Source: Leeia oryzae DSM 17879 | GTDB taxonomy: Bacteria; Pseudomonadota; Gammaproteobacteria; Burkholderiales; Leeiaceae | NCBI RefSeq assembly: GCF_000376945.1 | Contig: NZ_AQXU01000015.1 | Location: forward strand, 1 to 64,000 | Direction: 5' to 3' | Length of the DNA: 64,000 bases | Shown here: one piece after another, positions 27,605 through 39,833 of the stretch | Numbering within the stretch: the first letter of the stretch is position 1 | Layout of the letters: each line of letters starts with the position of its first letter | Translations under genes and position numbers: made by a program | The notes under the pieces: generated by a model | Databases searched by the model: none | Seen by the model: the letters and a program-made list of their open reading frames with translations, nothing else | What the model was told of the DNA's origin: nothing

Positions 27605-27949
27605 ATGCGCCGTTTCCTGACCCCGCTGTTGCTGGTGGCCATGGGTGTGATCTGGTTGCTGGCCGAACTGGACATGGTGGACGCCAGTACCATCTTTTGG
27701 CCGGCCGTTCTCGGCCTGGTGGGGATATCCGTCTGGCTGGACGATGGCATCAACCGTAACAGTTTCCCGTTGGGTAGCGGTTTTTTGCTTGCAGGTGCCC
27801 TGATGGCCTGGCGTGCCATGCATGACATCCGTTTCGGCTTGCTGATGCCCTGGTGGATGATTGGTATGGGTGTTGTACTGCTGGTCAACCGTAGTGGCGT
27901 CATTCCGCCTGCCGCCAACCGTGGCAAAGCGAAACGAGACGTTGAATAA
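27605..27949 (+). CDS. Small four-helix membrane protein (LiaF-TM-like / DUF5668)
   Basis: A 114-residue protein with four predicted membrane helices (about residues 4-20, 30-45, 55-72 and 80-95) and a basic C-terminus. The pattern RRFLTPLLLVAMGVIWLLAELD and FWPAVLGLVGISVWLDD resembles the membrane module of DUF5668 proteins. Function unknown. It starts 38 bp after ydbL and ends 14 bp before dsbB, so it likely belongs to the same operon. Confidence 0.6.
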   Translation: MRRFLTPLLLVAMGVIWLLAELDMVDASTIFWPAVLGLVGISVWLDDGINRNSFPLGSGFLLAGALMAWRAMHDIRFGLLMPWWMIGMGVVLLVNRSGVIPPAANRGKAKRDVE

Positions 27950-27963
27950 TTATCTGGATAAAC

Positions 27964-28473
27964 ATGATTAATACCTTACTTGGCATCTTGCCGAAAAGGC
28001 GGTGGGTGTATCTGGCCGCTGCTGCTGTCTGTGCCGGTCTTATCGGGTTCGCCCTCTATCTGCAGTATTACAAGTATCAGGAGCCTTGTCCGCTTTGCAT
28101 GTTGCAGCGTGTTGTCATCATCCTGATGGGGATTCTGTTTTTTATCGCAGGTGTCCATAACCCGGGGCGGCATGGTGCGCGCGTCTATGGCTGGATCATT
28201 ACGCTGACCGGTCTGCTGGGGGCTGGCATTGCTGCACGGCACGTCTGGATTCAGTACCTGCCGCCCGAGCAGGTGCCGGTATGCGGGCCTGGGCTCGATT
28301 ACATACTGCAGACCATGCCGTTTGGTTCCGCCATCCTGCAGGTACTGCATGGTTCCGGCGAGTGCGCCGACAAATCCTGGATGTTCCTCGGCTTGACCAT
28401 TCCCGGCTGGACCTTCCTGTTCTTCCTGTTTTTATCTGTACTGGCTTTATTGCTGCCAAGAAAGTCATCATGA
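27964..28473 (+). CDS. dsbB: Disulfide bond formation protein DsbB
   Basis: A 169-residue inner-membrane protein with four helices that re-oxidises DsbA and passes electrons to quinone. The redox pairs are Cys42-Pro-Leu-Cys45 in the first periplasmic loop and Cys107/Cys134 in the second. DsbA is not in this window. The stop codon overlaps the next start as ATGA, so the ferredoxin gene is translationally coupled. Confidence 0.93.
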   Translation: MINTLLGILPKRRWVYLAAAAVCAGLIGFALYLQYYKYQEPCPLCMLQRVVIILMGILFFIAGVHNPGRHGARVYGWIITLTGLLGAGIAARHVWIQYLPPEQVPVCGPGLDYILQTMPFGSAILQVLHGSGECADKSWMFLGLTIPGWTFLFFLFLSVLALLLPRKSS

Positions 28474-28793
28474 CCCAAGCTGCCTCCTTTTTTGACAAGC
28501 ATGTGTTCTTCTGCTGCAACCAGCGGGCGCCAGGAGAGTCTTGTTGCAATAACTTCGGTGCGACCGAGATCAAGAATTACGCCAAAGACAAGATCAAGGC
28601 TTTAGGCCTGTCTGGTGACGGCAAGATTCGTATCAACCAGGCGGGCTGCCTGGGGCGCTGTGACGATGGCCCCGTGCTGGTCGTGTATCCGGAAGCCGTC
28701 TGGTATACCTACATCGACAAAGACGATATTGACGAAATCGTGGATTCCCATCTGGTGAACGGCAATATTGTTTCTCGGCTAAAACTGGACTGA
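28470..28793 (+). CDS. Thioredoxin-like [2Fe-2S] ferredoxin family protein
   Basis: A 107-residue protein of the NuoE/Shethna-type thioredoxin-fold ferredoxin group. Candidate cluster ligands are among Cys15, Cys16, Cys25, Cys26, Cys60 and Cys64; the RINQAGCLGRCDDGPVLVV segment is characteristic. It likely carries electrons in the cytosol; the partner is unknown. The true start is the ATG at 28470 overlapping the dsbB stop by 4 bp. A much longer open frame upstream runs antiparallel in composition to dsbB and is not a coding extension. Confidence 0.85.
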   Translation: MTQAASFFDKHVFFCCNQRAPGESCCNNFGATEIKNYAKDKIKALGLSGDGKIRINQAGCLGRCDDGPVLVVYPEAVWYTYIDKDDIDEIVDSHLVNGNIVSRLKLD

Positions 28794-28926
28794 TTCATTC
28801 ATGTGATCAGTACAAATACTGATATTCAAGAAAAATTTTTCAGTAAAAACCATGGCGCAATGTTCGTTGATATGACATATTAATGATCGTTGTGCCATTT
28901 GCGTCTCTTCCTAGAGCCATTACCCA

Positions 28927-29553
28927 ATGAAAATCGACACACAAACCCTGTTTATTGACGGTCCGGTCGGCAAGCTGGATACCATTGTACTGACCTCTGC
29001 ATCCCAGCCTGTTCGCGGCATTGCACTGATTGCCCATCCCAACCCTACCCAGGGCGGTACCAACACCAACAAGGTTGTACAAACGCTTGCCAAAGCCTTT
29101 GCCAGAAAAGGTTTTGTTGCACTTTGCCCTAACCTGCGTGGTGTAGGAGAGAGCGACGGCGCTTTCGACGCCGGCATTGGCGAAACGGATGACATGGCGG
29201 CCGTGCTGGCTTATGCAAGAGCTACCTATGGGCAGCTCCCCCTGATGCTAGCGGGTTTTTCGTTCGGGACTTTCGTTCAGTCAAACCTGGCACACCGGTT
29301 GCAGCAACAGGGCGAGGAAATCTACGGCATGCTGCTGGCCGGCCCTGCTGTCAAACGCTTTGCCCTGCCAGAAGTGCCAGCCCATACCCTGATCATCCAT
29401 GGCGAAGAGGATGAAGTCATTCCGCTGGCCGACGTACTGGACTGGGCGCGGCCGCAGAAGCTGCCGGTAGTCGTTCTGCCGGGCGTCAGCCACTTTTTCC
29501 ATGGCCATCTTGGCCAATTGACCGAATGGGTTAATCTCAAATGGCCGTCCTAA
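28927..29553 (+). CDS. Alpha/beta hydrolase
   Basis: A 208-residue cytosolic hydrolase. The nucleophile elbow GFSFG has Ser112, the acid is near Asp162 in HGEEDEVIP, and the catalytic His is His189 in GVSHFFHG. The HPNP segment near residue 37 and NLRGVGESDG are typical of the small serine-esterase group found beside NodIJ-type ABC transporters. Substrate unknown. Its end overlaps the ABC ATPase start by 13 bp, implying coupled translation. Confidence 0.85.
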   Translation: MKIDTQTLFIDGPVGKLDTIVLTSASQPVRGIALIAHPNPTQGGTNTNKVVQTLAKAFARKGFVALCPNLRGVGESDGAFDAGIGETDDMAAVLAYARATYGQLPLMLAGFSFGTFVQSNLAHRLQQQGEEIYGMLLAGPAVKRFALPEVPAHTLIIHGEEDEVIPLADVLDWARPQKLPVVVLPGVSHFFHGHLGQLTEWVNLKWPS

Positions 29554-30452
29554 AGGTTGAACACCTTTGCAAGCAATACGCCAGCGAGCTGGTCGTCAAT
29601 CAGCTTAGCCTGACTATCCCGGCTGGGATCTGTTTCGGGCTGCTGGGCCCGAATGGTGCCGGAAAAACCACTACGCTGAAGCTTTGCCTGGGACTGATTA
29701 CACCAGATAGCGGTTCGATTGAACTGATGGGCATGCCGGTGCCGGATGCCGGTCCCAAGGTGCGTCTTCGCGTCGGGGTAGTGCCCCAGTTTGATAATCT
29801 GGACCCGGATTTTTCAGTTGCCGAGAACCTGATCATTTTTGGCCGCTATTTTGGAATTAAACCCGACGTGGTTCGGGCCAACGTGCCAGAACTGCTGGCG
29901 TTTGCCGGGCTGGAAGGCAAAGAAAAAAGCCGGATCAGGGAGTTGTCTGGCGGTATGCGACGCCGGCTAACGCTGGCGCGTGCGCTGGTGAATGATCCGG
30001 ACGTCATTTTCCTGGATGAACCTACAACCGGGCTGGACCCGCAAGCCCGGCACCTGATCTGGGAGCGTCTGCGCCAGCTGGTGGCCAAAGGCAAAACCCT
30101 GATCCTGACTACCCACTTCATGGATGAAGCCGAGCGGCTGTGCAATTGTCTCGCCATCATGGATCATGGCAAGATCATTGCCGAAGATTCGCCAAAGCGT
30201 TTGATCGAAAACCTGATTGAACCGGTGGTGGTAGAAGTATTTGGTGACGGGCTGGATGACTGGCTTGCCACTGTTGCCACGGGCACCGGATGCCGGATAG
30301 AGCGCGCAGGGGAGACCATTTTCTGCTATGGGCAGGATGCTACTGCCGTGCTGCAAAGCATGGTGACTTTCCCCGGATTAAAGTCCGTGGTGCGTCAAGC
30401 TAACCTGGAAGACGTATTTATCAAGATTACCGGCCGGGAGTTGCGCGATTGA
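29541..30452 (+). CDS. ABC exporter ATP-binding protein, NodI type
   Basis: A 303-residue ABC ATPase: Walker A GPNGAGKT (36-43), signature LSGGMRRR near 135-142, Walker B VIFLDEPTTGLDP. The C-terminal extension of about 80 residues is like that of NodI/DrrA-type ATPases paired with ABC-2 permeases. Its matching permease is the gene at 31996, but a diguanylate cyclase gene lies between them. The stop codon overlaps the next start (TTGA). Confidence 0.9.
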   Translation: MAVLKVEHLCKQYASELVVNQLSLTIPAGICFGLLGPNGAGKTTTLKLCLGLITPDSGSIELMGMPVPDAGPKVRLRVGVVPQFDNLDPDFSVAENLIIFGRYFGIKPDVVRANVPELLAFAGLEGKEKSRIRELSGGMRRRLTLARALVNDPDVIFLDEPTTGLDPQARHLIWERLRQLVAKGKTLILTTHFMDEAERLCNCLAIMDHGKIIAEDSPKRLIENLIEPVVVEVFGDGLDDWLATVATGTGCRIERAGETIFCYGQDATAVLQSMVTFPGLKSVVRQANLEDVFIKITGRELRD

Positions 30453-31945
30453 GCAGCTTCTCCCAAGCCGGCGGACGGTATCGCCACTGGTTGAGATATC
30501 TTGCATTGCCGCTGGCACTGCTTGCAGCCGTGTGGCCATTGACTGCCCTGGCTGACCCGGGTACTTACCCGTTGCTCACTTCTTCGGTGTGGTCCGGCTT
30601 GTCGCCGCAGATTGTGCTGGTGGTGGTGGCGATCGTCTTGAGTATTTCTTCATGCATTGATGCCTGGTTGCATAAGGACTCTACGTACCTGCTGTTTACT
30701 GGATTTATCCTCAGTCTGTCTTTATGGGTGGTGATTTTCTCAGGCGAGCATGGGGCTGACTTACGCTACTGGCTCTGCATGCTGGCGCAGGCGCTGGCCA
30801 GCATCCTGATCATCTTGCTGTGCAGAAGCTGCCTGGACTTGCCGGCGCATGCGTATGGTCTGAACCGTATCTCCATCTATCTGGCGATCCTCACCGGCAT
30901 CATCGCGCTACCCGCCATACTGTTTTCCGGCATGCTCGGCCTGATGCTGGTCATGAGCGTTTGTGCCCTGTCGCTTTTCCTGACCTTTGTGATCTGTGTC
31001 ACGTTGCTGAAGGTCCGTTTTGCCGAGGCAATCTGGTCCGGATTCGCTGTGCTGTTGCTGATGCTGGCCGATATGGCGGCCATGGTCTCTCTGTTGCAGA
31101 CCAACAGCTTTCTCCCGGAGAAACAATCGGTGTTTCTGGTGCTGACGACGTTCTTGTGCATGGCGATTGCCGTGGCACATCGTCGTGGTCAGATGCAGGA
31201 AGAAGCCATTCTGGCATTACAGCAAATGTTTCTGGAGCAATTGGGCAAAGTCCAGTTTCTGGAAAGCACCGAGCAGGTCCTTAACCGGCGGCTGGAGCAG
31301 CGGGAATCAAAGCTGGATAGCCTTTCACGCCAGTTGGCAGAACATGTGAAGCGCGGCCGCCTGCTGTCTCGGCGTCTGTCAGAGAATGAAGACCTGCTGA
31401 AACAATTTGCTTATCACGATGCGTTGACGGGTTTGCCAAACCGCTTGCTGTTTGCCGACCGCCTGGAACGGACGCTGGACGAAGAAACCGCGCCGGCGGC
31501 ATCCGGCATGATTGCGATCCTGTTGCTGGATCTGGATGATTTCGGCCGCATCAATAGCCGGAAAGGGCCGCGCTACGGTGATCGTGTATTGGCTGCACTG
31601 GCCAAACGCCTCCAGCAGTTGTTGCCACCAGACACCTGTCTGGCCCGTTTTGGCGGGGACGAATTTGCTATCATGCTGCACCCTCTGGCGTCTCAGGACG
31701 TCGGACGCTTGCTGGCCAGAACCTTGATTCAGGACCTTGCGGTACCTCTGGATGTGGAAGGCGAGAAACTGGTGCTAAGCTGTTCGGTGGGCATGTCGGT
31801 CTTCCCCGTCGACGGTCGTGACCTGGATGCACTGATACAACAGGCGGAAGGTGCGCTTTATCGGGCCAAATCCACGGGTACCGGTGCGTTGGTGTGTGCG
31901 TCCGGTGACGAGGTAAACCCCGGTCATTTTGTACGGGAAGCATGA
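30449..31945 (+). CDS. Membrane diguanylate cyclase (GGDEF)
   Basis: A 498-residue protein. An N-terminal signal-like or membrane segment (18-36) is followed by about seven membrane helices (52-70, 80-97, 107-125, 141-160, 162-187, 195-216, 226-243), a coiled linker (about 245-320), and a GGDEF domain (about 321-490). The active site GGDEF is intact at 402-406 and DALTGLPNR starts the domain, so it probably makes c-di-GMP. No RxxD inhibitory site lies five residues before GGDEF. It starts with TTG overlapping the ABC ATPase stop. Confidence 0.85.
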   Translation: MSSFSQAGGRYRHWLRYLALPLALLAAVWPLTALADPGTYPLLTSSVWSGLSPQIVLVVVAIVLSISSCIDAWLHKDSTYLLFTGFILSLSLWVVIFSGEHGADLRYWLCMLAQALASILIILLCRSCLDLPAHAYGLNRISIYLAILTGIIALPAILFSGMLGLMLVMSVCALSLFLTFVICVTLLKVRFAEAIWSGFAVLLLMLADMAAMVSLLQTNSFLPEKQSVFLVLTTFLCMAIAVAHRRGQMQEEAILALQQMFLEQLGKVQFLESTEQVLNRRLEQRESKLDSLSRQLAEHVKRGRLLSRRLSENEDLLKQFAYHDALTGLPNRLLFADRLERTLDEETAPAASGMIAILLLDLDDFGRINSRKGPRYGDRVLAALAKRLQQLLPPDTCLARFGGDEFAIMLHPLASQDVGRLLARTLIQDLAVPLDVEGEKLVLSCSVGMSVFPVDGRDLDALIQQAEGALYRAKSTGTGALVCASGDEVNPGHFVREA

Positions 31946-31995
31946 TGCTGCCTATACATCCATAATACATCGGCATCCAAACATAAACAGGGCGA

Positions 31996-32757
31996 ATGAT
32001 GTTTAACCAACGAGCACTTGCGGTCTGGCTGCGTAATTTCTGGGTATGGCGCAAACTGGCCGTCCCGTCCGTGCTGGGCAATATTGTCGAACCCATGCTG
32101 TACCTGCTGGGCCTCGGCTATGGACTGGGAAGTCTGTTGCCCAACGTGGCCGGGTTTCCGTATATCCACTTTCTGGCGGCCGGTATCGTCTGCCAGAGCA
32201 CCATGAATTCCGCCACCTTCGAGGCGCTGTACTCGGCGTTTTCACGTCTGCATGTGCAAAGAACCTGGGAAGCCATCATGCATGCGCCGGTCTCGCTGGA
32301 CGAGATCCTGATGGGGGAGTGGTTATGGGCGGCCAGTAAAAGCCTGCTATCCGGGTGCGCCATCTTGCTGGTGCTGGTCGTGTGGGGTATTACCTCGCCG
32401 CTACATGCGTTAGCCGTGGTGCCTGCCATTTTGCTGACCGGGCTGTGTTTTGCGGGTATGGGTCTGGTGATCACCAGCGTCTCGCCCAACTACGATTTTT
32501 TCATGTATTACTTCACATTGGTGATCGGCCCGATGCTGTTCGTCTCCGGCGTGTTTTATCCGGTTACCCAGCTGCCGGTATGGCTGCAATGGTTTAGTCA
32601 ACTGCTGCCGCTTACCCATGCGATATCCCTGATTCGGCCGTTGGTACTGGGAGAAAGCCTGACACTCGCCTGGTTGCATATCCTGGTGTTGTTGCTTTAT
32701 GGCGGTATCGGATTCCAGTTATCCCGCAAACTGGCCCGAAAGCGGCTTCTGAGCTGA
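31996..32757 (+). CDS. ABC-2 type exporter permease, NodJ type
   Basis: A 253-residue inner-membrane permease with six membrane helices, of the ABC-2/NodJ group. SKSLLSG, PISLDEIL-like PVSLDEILMGEWLWAASK and the conserved VSGVFYPVTQLPVWLQW segments are seen. It should pair with the ATPase at 29541 to export a lipid, polysaccharide or drug-like compound. The 50-bp gap after the cyclase gene shows no terminator. Confidence 0.87.
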   Translation: MMFNQRALAVWLRNFWVWRKLAVPSVLGNIVEPMLYLLGLGYGLGSLLPNVAGFPYIHFLAAGIVCQSTMNSATFEALYSAFSRLHVQRTWEAIMHAPVSLDEILMGEWLWAASKSLLSGCAILLVLVVWGITSPLHALAVVPAILLTGLCFAGMGLVITSVSPNYDFFMYYFTLVIGPMLFVSGVFYPVTQLPVWLQWFSQLLPLTHAISLIRPLVLGESLTLAWLHILVLLLYGGIGFQLSRKLARKRLLS

Positions 32758-32877
32758 CATTCGGCGGTGTTTGGCCGGCGGGACAGATGCGGGTTTTACC
32801 CCTTATATGGTGAGCTGATGCAACAGACCGATCGAAAAGTGCATGCGGACGTTTTCCAGAAGGTCAGTTTGCGGTAA

Positions 32878-34551
<1,674 letters not shown>

Positions 34552-34554
34552 TCC

Positions 34555-35394
34555 ATGCAGTTATGCGGATTTGAGGTAGGTCTTAACCAGCCATTCTTTC
34601 TGATCGCAGGTCCTTGCGTCATCGAGGGAGAGCAGTTCTCCATCGATACGGCCGGCCAGCTGAAAGAAATTGCAGACAGTCTGGGTATCCCGTTTATTTT
34701 CAAATCTTCATTTGATAAGGCAAACCGGAGCTCGGGGACCTCATTCCGCGGCTTTGGCATGGATGCAGGTCTGGAAATCCTGGCCAAAGTACGTGACCAG
34801 ATTGGCGTACCTGTCCTGACAGATATTCACGATATCGATCAGATCAAGCCGGTTGCTGCCGTGGTTGATGTCTTGCAGACGCCAGCTTTCCTCTGCCGTC
34901 AAACGGACTTTATCCAGGCCGTAGCGTGTTGCGGCAAACCGGTCAATATCAAAAAAGGCCAGTTCCTTGCCCCATGGGACATGAAAAACGTGGTGGAAAA
35001 AGCCAAGCAAGCCAATGGCGGGCTGGATAACATCATGGTGTGTGAACGCGGTGCGTCTTTTGGCTACAACAATCTGGTATCTGACATGCGTAGCCTTGCC
35101 GTGATGCGTGATACCGGATGCCCGGTGGTGTTTGATGCAACGCACTCCGTACAGTTGCCAGGCGGGCAGGGTACGAGTTCTGGCGGTCAGCGCGAGCATG
35201 TTCCGGTACTGGCACGTGCAGCGGTCGCTGCTGGCGTGGCCGGCTTGTTCATGGAAACCCATCCTGATCCTGCCAAGGCGTTGTCGGATGGACCAAATGC
35301 GTGGCCGCTTCCTAAAATGAAGGCGCTTTTGCAAACCTTGCAGGCGATAGATGCTGTCGTCAAATCGGGAGAATGGATTGAAAATGGGGTCTAG
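34555..35394 (+). CDS. kdsA: 3-deoxy-D-manno-octulosonate 8-phosphate synthase
   Basis: A 279-residue aldolase condensing phosphoenolpyruvate with arabinose 5-phosphate to make KDO 8-phosphate for lipopolysaccharide. Motifs include [22 protein letters not shown], and the metal/substrate segment [20 protein letters not shown]. Presence of KdsA indicates a Gram-negative outer membrane with LPS or lipooligosaccharide. Confidence 0.97.
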   Translation: MQLCGFEVGLNQPFFLIAGPCVIEGEQFSIDTAGQLKEIADSLGIPFIFKSSFDKANRSSGTSFRGFGMDAGLEILAKVRDQIGVPVLTDIHDIDQIKPVAAVVDVLQTPAFLCRQTDFIQAVACCGKPVNIKKGQFLAPWDMKNVVEKAKQANGGLDNIMVCERGASFGYNNLVSDMRSLAVMRDTGCPVVFDATHSVQLPGGQGTSSGGQREHVPVLARAAVAAGVAGLFMETHPDPAKALSDGPNAWPLPKMKALLQTLQAIDAVVKSGEWIENGV

Positions 35395-35395
35395 A

Positions 35396-35872
35396 ATGTC
35401 AGATGCAAAATCGCTTGATTTGATTGTAACCAGAAGCAGCAGCAAGCATGCGGCGGCCATCATGTTGTTGAGTGAAATGGAAGCCGAGCTGGTGGGGCGC
35501 TATGGCGATTATGAAATCAGCCCCTTCCGCCTGTCGGATGTCGACAAGCCAGGCAATGCGTTGTACCTTGCTACCTGTGATAATGCCTTGGTTGGTTGTG
35601 GCGCGCTAAAACCCATCGAAGCCGATACGGTTGAAATCAAACGCATGTATGTGCGTTCTTCTTTCCGTCGTATGGGGGTTGCCAGCCGCCTGTTGTCAGA
35701 ACTGGAAAAAGCAGCCAGACATTTTGGTTACCACCGAATCGTGCTGGAGACCGGTAACCGTCAGCCGGAAGCGGTCGCCCTGTACGAGCGCCACGGATAT
35801 GTCCGGATTCCTGCCTTTGGCGAATACGCCAAAGAGCCTCGAAGCATCTGTTTCGAGAAAGTACTGCCATAA
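35396..35872 (+). CDS. GNAT-family N-acetyltransferase
   Basis: A 158-residue acetyltransferase. The acetyl-CoA-binding loop reads RRMGVASRLL, preceded by the strand VEIKRMYV and followed by the C-terminal RIVLETGNRQPEAVALYERHGY. Acceptor unknown. The ATG at 35396 immediately follows the kdsA stop; an earlier in-frame ATG at 35384 would overlap kdsA. A hairpin follows before eno. Confidence 0.85.
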   Translation: MSDAKSLDLIVTRSSSKHAAAIMLLSEMEAELVGRYGDYEISPFRLSDVDKPGNALYLATCDNALVGCGALKPIEADTVEIKRMYVRSSFRRMGVASRLLSELEKAARHFGYHRIVLETGNRQPEAVALYERHGYVRIPAFGEYAKEPRSICFEKVLP

Positions 35873-35881
35873 AAATAATGA

Positions 35882-37255
<1,374 letters not shown>

Positions 37256-37279
37256 GTCTGTAGCTATTTGATTGATTAA

Positions 37280-37313
37280 AAAAGCAAAACGGGTGAACCC
37301 CGTTTTGCTTTTG
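37280..37313 (+). terminator. Intrinsic terminator after eno
   Basis: A 14-bp stem (37280-37293 with 37299-37312), loop TGAAC, with T-rich end. ftsB begins about 50 bp later, so ftsB may rely on read-through or its own promoter. Confidence 0.85.
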
Positions 37314-37366
37314 TCATTGAATATGTTACATTGCCGTTAGTTTTTAAGTGGACGTCAATTGTGTTC

Positions 37367-37681
37367 ATGCGCATGTTAAGCCTTGTTTTTGCTACGCTGA
37401 TAGTAGCGCTTCAGTACCCGCTCTGGCTGGGGAAAGGCGGCTGGCTGAAGGTTTGGCAGCATGAGGCGCAGCTGGAGCAGGCGCAAAAGGCGAATCTGGC
37501 ACTTAAAAACCGCAATGATGCCCTTGATGCCGAAGTGCAAGATCTGAAGCAAGGTTATGATGCGATTGAAGAGCGTGCCCGTAATGAACTCGGCATGATC
37601 AAGCAAGACGAGCTGTTTATCCAGATTCTGAATACCACCAATGTCATGCCGGCCAAACCGGTCGAAAAAGTGACGCCATAG
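37367..37681 (+). CDS. ftsB: Cell division protein FtsB
   Basis: A 104-residue bitopic protein. A membrane helix (about 3-20) is followed by a coiled coil (about 30-70) and the conserved EERARNELGMIK segment. FtsB joins FtsL and FtsQ in the divisome. Length matches E. coli (103). The start is uncertain: ATG at 37367 or 37373, or an upstream GTG/TTG; none has a clear ribosome binding site. Position after eno is the usual order. Confidence 0.88.
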   Translation: MRMLSLVFATLIVALQYPLWLGKGGWLKVWQHEAQLEQAQKANLALKNRNDALDAEVQDLKQGYDAIEERARNELGMIKQDELFIQILNTTNVMPAKPVEKVTP

Positions 37682-37909
37682 TCAGTTCAATTAGAGACCA
37701 ATAAGAGAAATCTGTCTCCACTTTGGGGTTTTCCCCTATCTGCATTGTTTTTCTGTCATATTTTCCGGCTTTCTTGCTGCTTTAACTTTCGGTAGATCGT
37801 TCTTCTATCTACAATGACGTGCAGAAGTTGAAATTTTATAGCAGGTATGCCGGGAGCTCGCGGGTTCACGTTGCATGACCTGCATGTTTTATTTTTGACA
37901 GGTATTCGC

Positions 37910-39679
37910 ATGGCGGAATTAACGAATCCCACCGAAATCGCACGTGAAACGCTCAAGCAACTGGCGCTCAACCGATTGCTGCCCACACCCGACAATTACC
38001 GGAAGATCTATGCAGAGATTTCTGGCGGAGAGGGTGCGGAGATGCATCCCGTGGTGGAACTGCTGGTGGAGCGCTTGTCTTTGCTGCCCAAACCCGCTTT
38101 CGAGATTCAGCGTCTGAAACAATCGCTGGAAGAGTCTGAGGCGTCAGGTAACTGGCTGCAATGGGCGGACCGCTTTGTGAATGGTGCAGCCGGCACGGAA
38201 AGCGAAGAACCAAATGCGCAGGTCAAGCTTGGCTGGTCGGATTTGATTCGTGACCTGATCAAGCAATGGGATCTGAGGCAGGCAGGCTGGACGACTTCCC
38301 GCAAAAAAGAAGCGCTGGAAAAGGTTTTGATCAATTTTGGGGCTCGCCCCAGTGAATTGAATGAAAAGCTGGGCGCACTCGTCCGGGCGTGGTCAGAGAA
38401 TGTCCCCCTTGATGATGACGTGATGGATGTTGGCGAGGAGACTGCTGCTGCACCGGTCGGCACAGAGGAGGCGGGAGAGGTCTTCTATGCCTGGCGGGAC
38501 TTGTTGATCTACACGCTGGAGTATGGTGTCGTCGGTCGGTTGTCGGCTGTCAGTGATTTGCATGAAGAAGCGCTTGCACTGGTGCAGCGTCTGAAGGAAA
38601 CCAATGACCTGAAGATGCTGGAATCTTTTTCGGCCATGGCCAGAAAGTTCTGGTTGAAGCTTGAGCTGAGAAATGAATCAGACCAGACGTTGATGCTGGG
38701 TTTGCAGCGCCTTTTGCGTCTCCTGGTCAATAATATTGCCGATCTGATCGTCGATGATGGCTGGATGCAGGGGCAGGTAGAGATTATCCGCGCCATTATC
38801 GATAAACCGCTTGATAGCCGCTTCCTGTATGAAATGGAAGAGTCGCTGTCAGAGCTTATCTTCAAGCAGGGTCATCTCAAACAGAGTCTGGTCGATGCAA
38901 AGCACACTTTCAAGAACCTGATCACCAGCTTTATCGACCGCCTGGGGGCGATGGCCGAGCATACCGGTTCTTACCACGACAAGATTGTTACTTACTCCGA
39001 TGCCATCCGGAACACCGACGACCTTACCCAGATCAGCATGATTGTAGATCAGCTCATGGACGATACACGCTCCATGCAGCTTGATATCTTGCGATCCAGA
39101 GACGAGTTGTTACAGGCGCGGGAGGAGGCCAGCCTGGCCTCCGACAAGATTAGCGCGCTGGAAAAAGAAATTGAAACCATCTCTGCACAGGTGAGGACCG
39201 ACCAGCTGACGGGGGCACTAAACCGCCGTGGCCTGGAAGAAACTATGCAGATGGAACTGTCCCGTGCCAACCGCGAGCATCGTGCCTTGTCCGTCGCCTT
39301 GCTGGATATTGATAACTTCAAGAAACTGAATGACCGCCTGGGGCACCAGGCAGGCGATGAGGCATTAAGCCATCTGGCCAAGGTTATTACCGATACGCTC
39401 CGGCCGACAGATTCGATTGCCCGTTACGGCGGTGAAGAGTTTGTCATTGTGCTGCCTGCCACGGCGTTGTCTGAGGCCGTGCAGGTGATGCAACGCGTGC
39501 AACGTGAGTTGACCAAGCGTTTTTACTTGCGAAAGAATGAACGGGTGCTCATCACCTTTAGTTGTGGCATTTCTCAATACCGGGAAGGTGAAGATGAGCA
39601 TGCGGTCCTGAATCGGGCGGATATGGCCATGTACAAAGCCAAGAGTGCGGGCAAGAACCGGGTCGAGGTCGAAATGTGA
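37910..39679 (+). CDS. Soluble diguanylate cyclase with helical N-terminal region
   Basis: A 589-residue cytosolic protein. Residues 1-400 are mainly helical, with an acidic Ala-rich linker near 170-190 and a coiled segment about 395-430; no known sensor domain is recognised. The GGDEF domain spans about 428-585, with active site GGEEF at 507-511 and inhibitory site RPTD at 498-501 exactly five residues before it. It should make c-di-GMP under product inhibition. It sits upstream of the flagellar cluster, separated by a terminator. Confidence 0.85.
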   Translation: MAELTNPTEIARETLKQLALNRLLPTPDNYRKIYAEISGGEGAEMHPVVELLVERLSLLPKPAFEIQRLKQSLEESEASGNWLQWADRFVNGAAGTESEEPNAQVKLGWSDLIRDLIKQWDLRQAGWTTSRKKEALEKVLINFGARPSELNEKLGALVRAWSENVPLDDDVMDVGEETAAAPVGTEEAGEVFYAWRDLLIYTLEYGVVGRLSAVSDLHEEALALVQRLKETNDLKMLESFSAMARKFWLKLELRNESDQTLMLGLQRLLRLLVNNIADLIVDDGWMQGQVEIIRAIIDKPLDSRFLYEMEESLSELIFKQGHLKQSLVDAKHTFKNLITSFIDRLGAMAEHTGSYHDKIVTYSDAIRNTDDLTQISMIVDQLMDDTRSMQLDILRSRDELLQAREEASLASDKISALEKEIETISAQVRTDQLTGALNRRGLEETMQMELSRANREHRALSVALLDIDNFKKLNDRLGHQAGDEALSHLAKVITDTLRPTDSIARYGGEEFVIVLPATALSEAVQVMQRVQRELTKRFYLRKNERVLITFSCGISQYREGEDEHAVLNRADMAMYKAKSAGKNRVEVEM

Positions 39680-39741
39680 TTTGCCTCCTGTGCTTGCGGC
39701 TGATATTGCTGTCGTAGCACTGTTTGATGTGATTTATCTCC

Positions 39742-39770
39742 GAGCGGCAATCCTTGCCGCTCTTTCTTTT
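39742..39770 (+). terminator. Intrinsic terminator after the diguanylate cyclase gene
   Basis: Perfect 9-bp stem (39742-39750 with 39754-39762), 3-nt loop, followed by TTTCTTTTT. It separates the cyclase transcript from flgB. Confidence 0.85.
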
Positions 39771-39833
39771 TGCTTGTGGCCGTTTTTGCCATTTCTGCGC
39801 CCGCAAGAGTGCCATTTTTCTTCGTTTCAGCAC

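Noticed and set aside
28281-28469. N-terminal extension of the ferredoxin gene inside dsbB
   Set aside because: The frame is open but the sequence is out-of-frame dsbB; the family protein starts at 28470.
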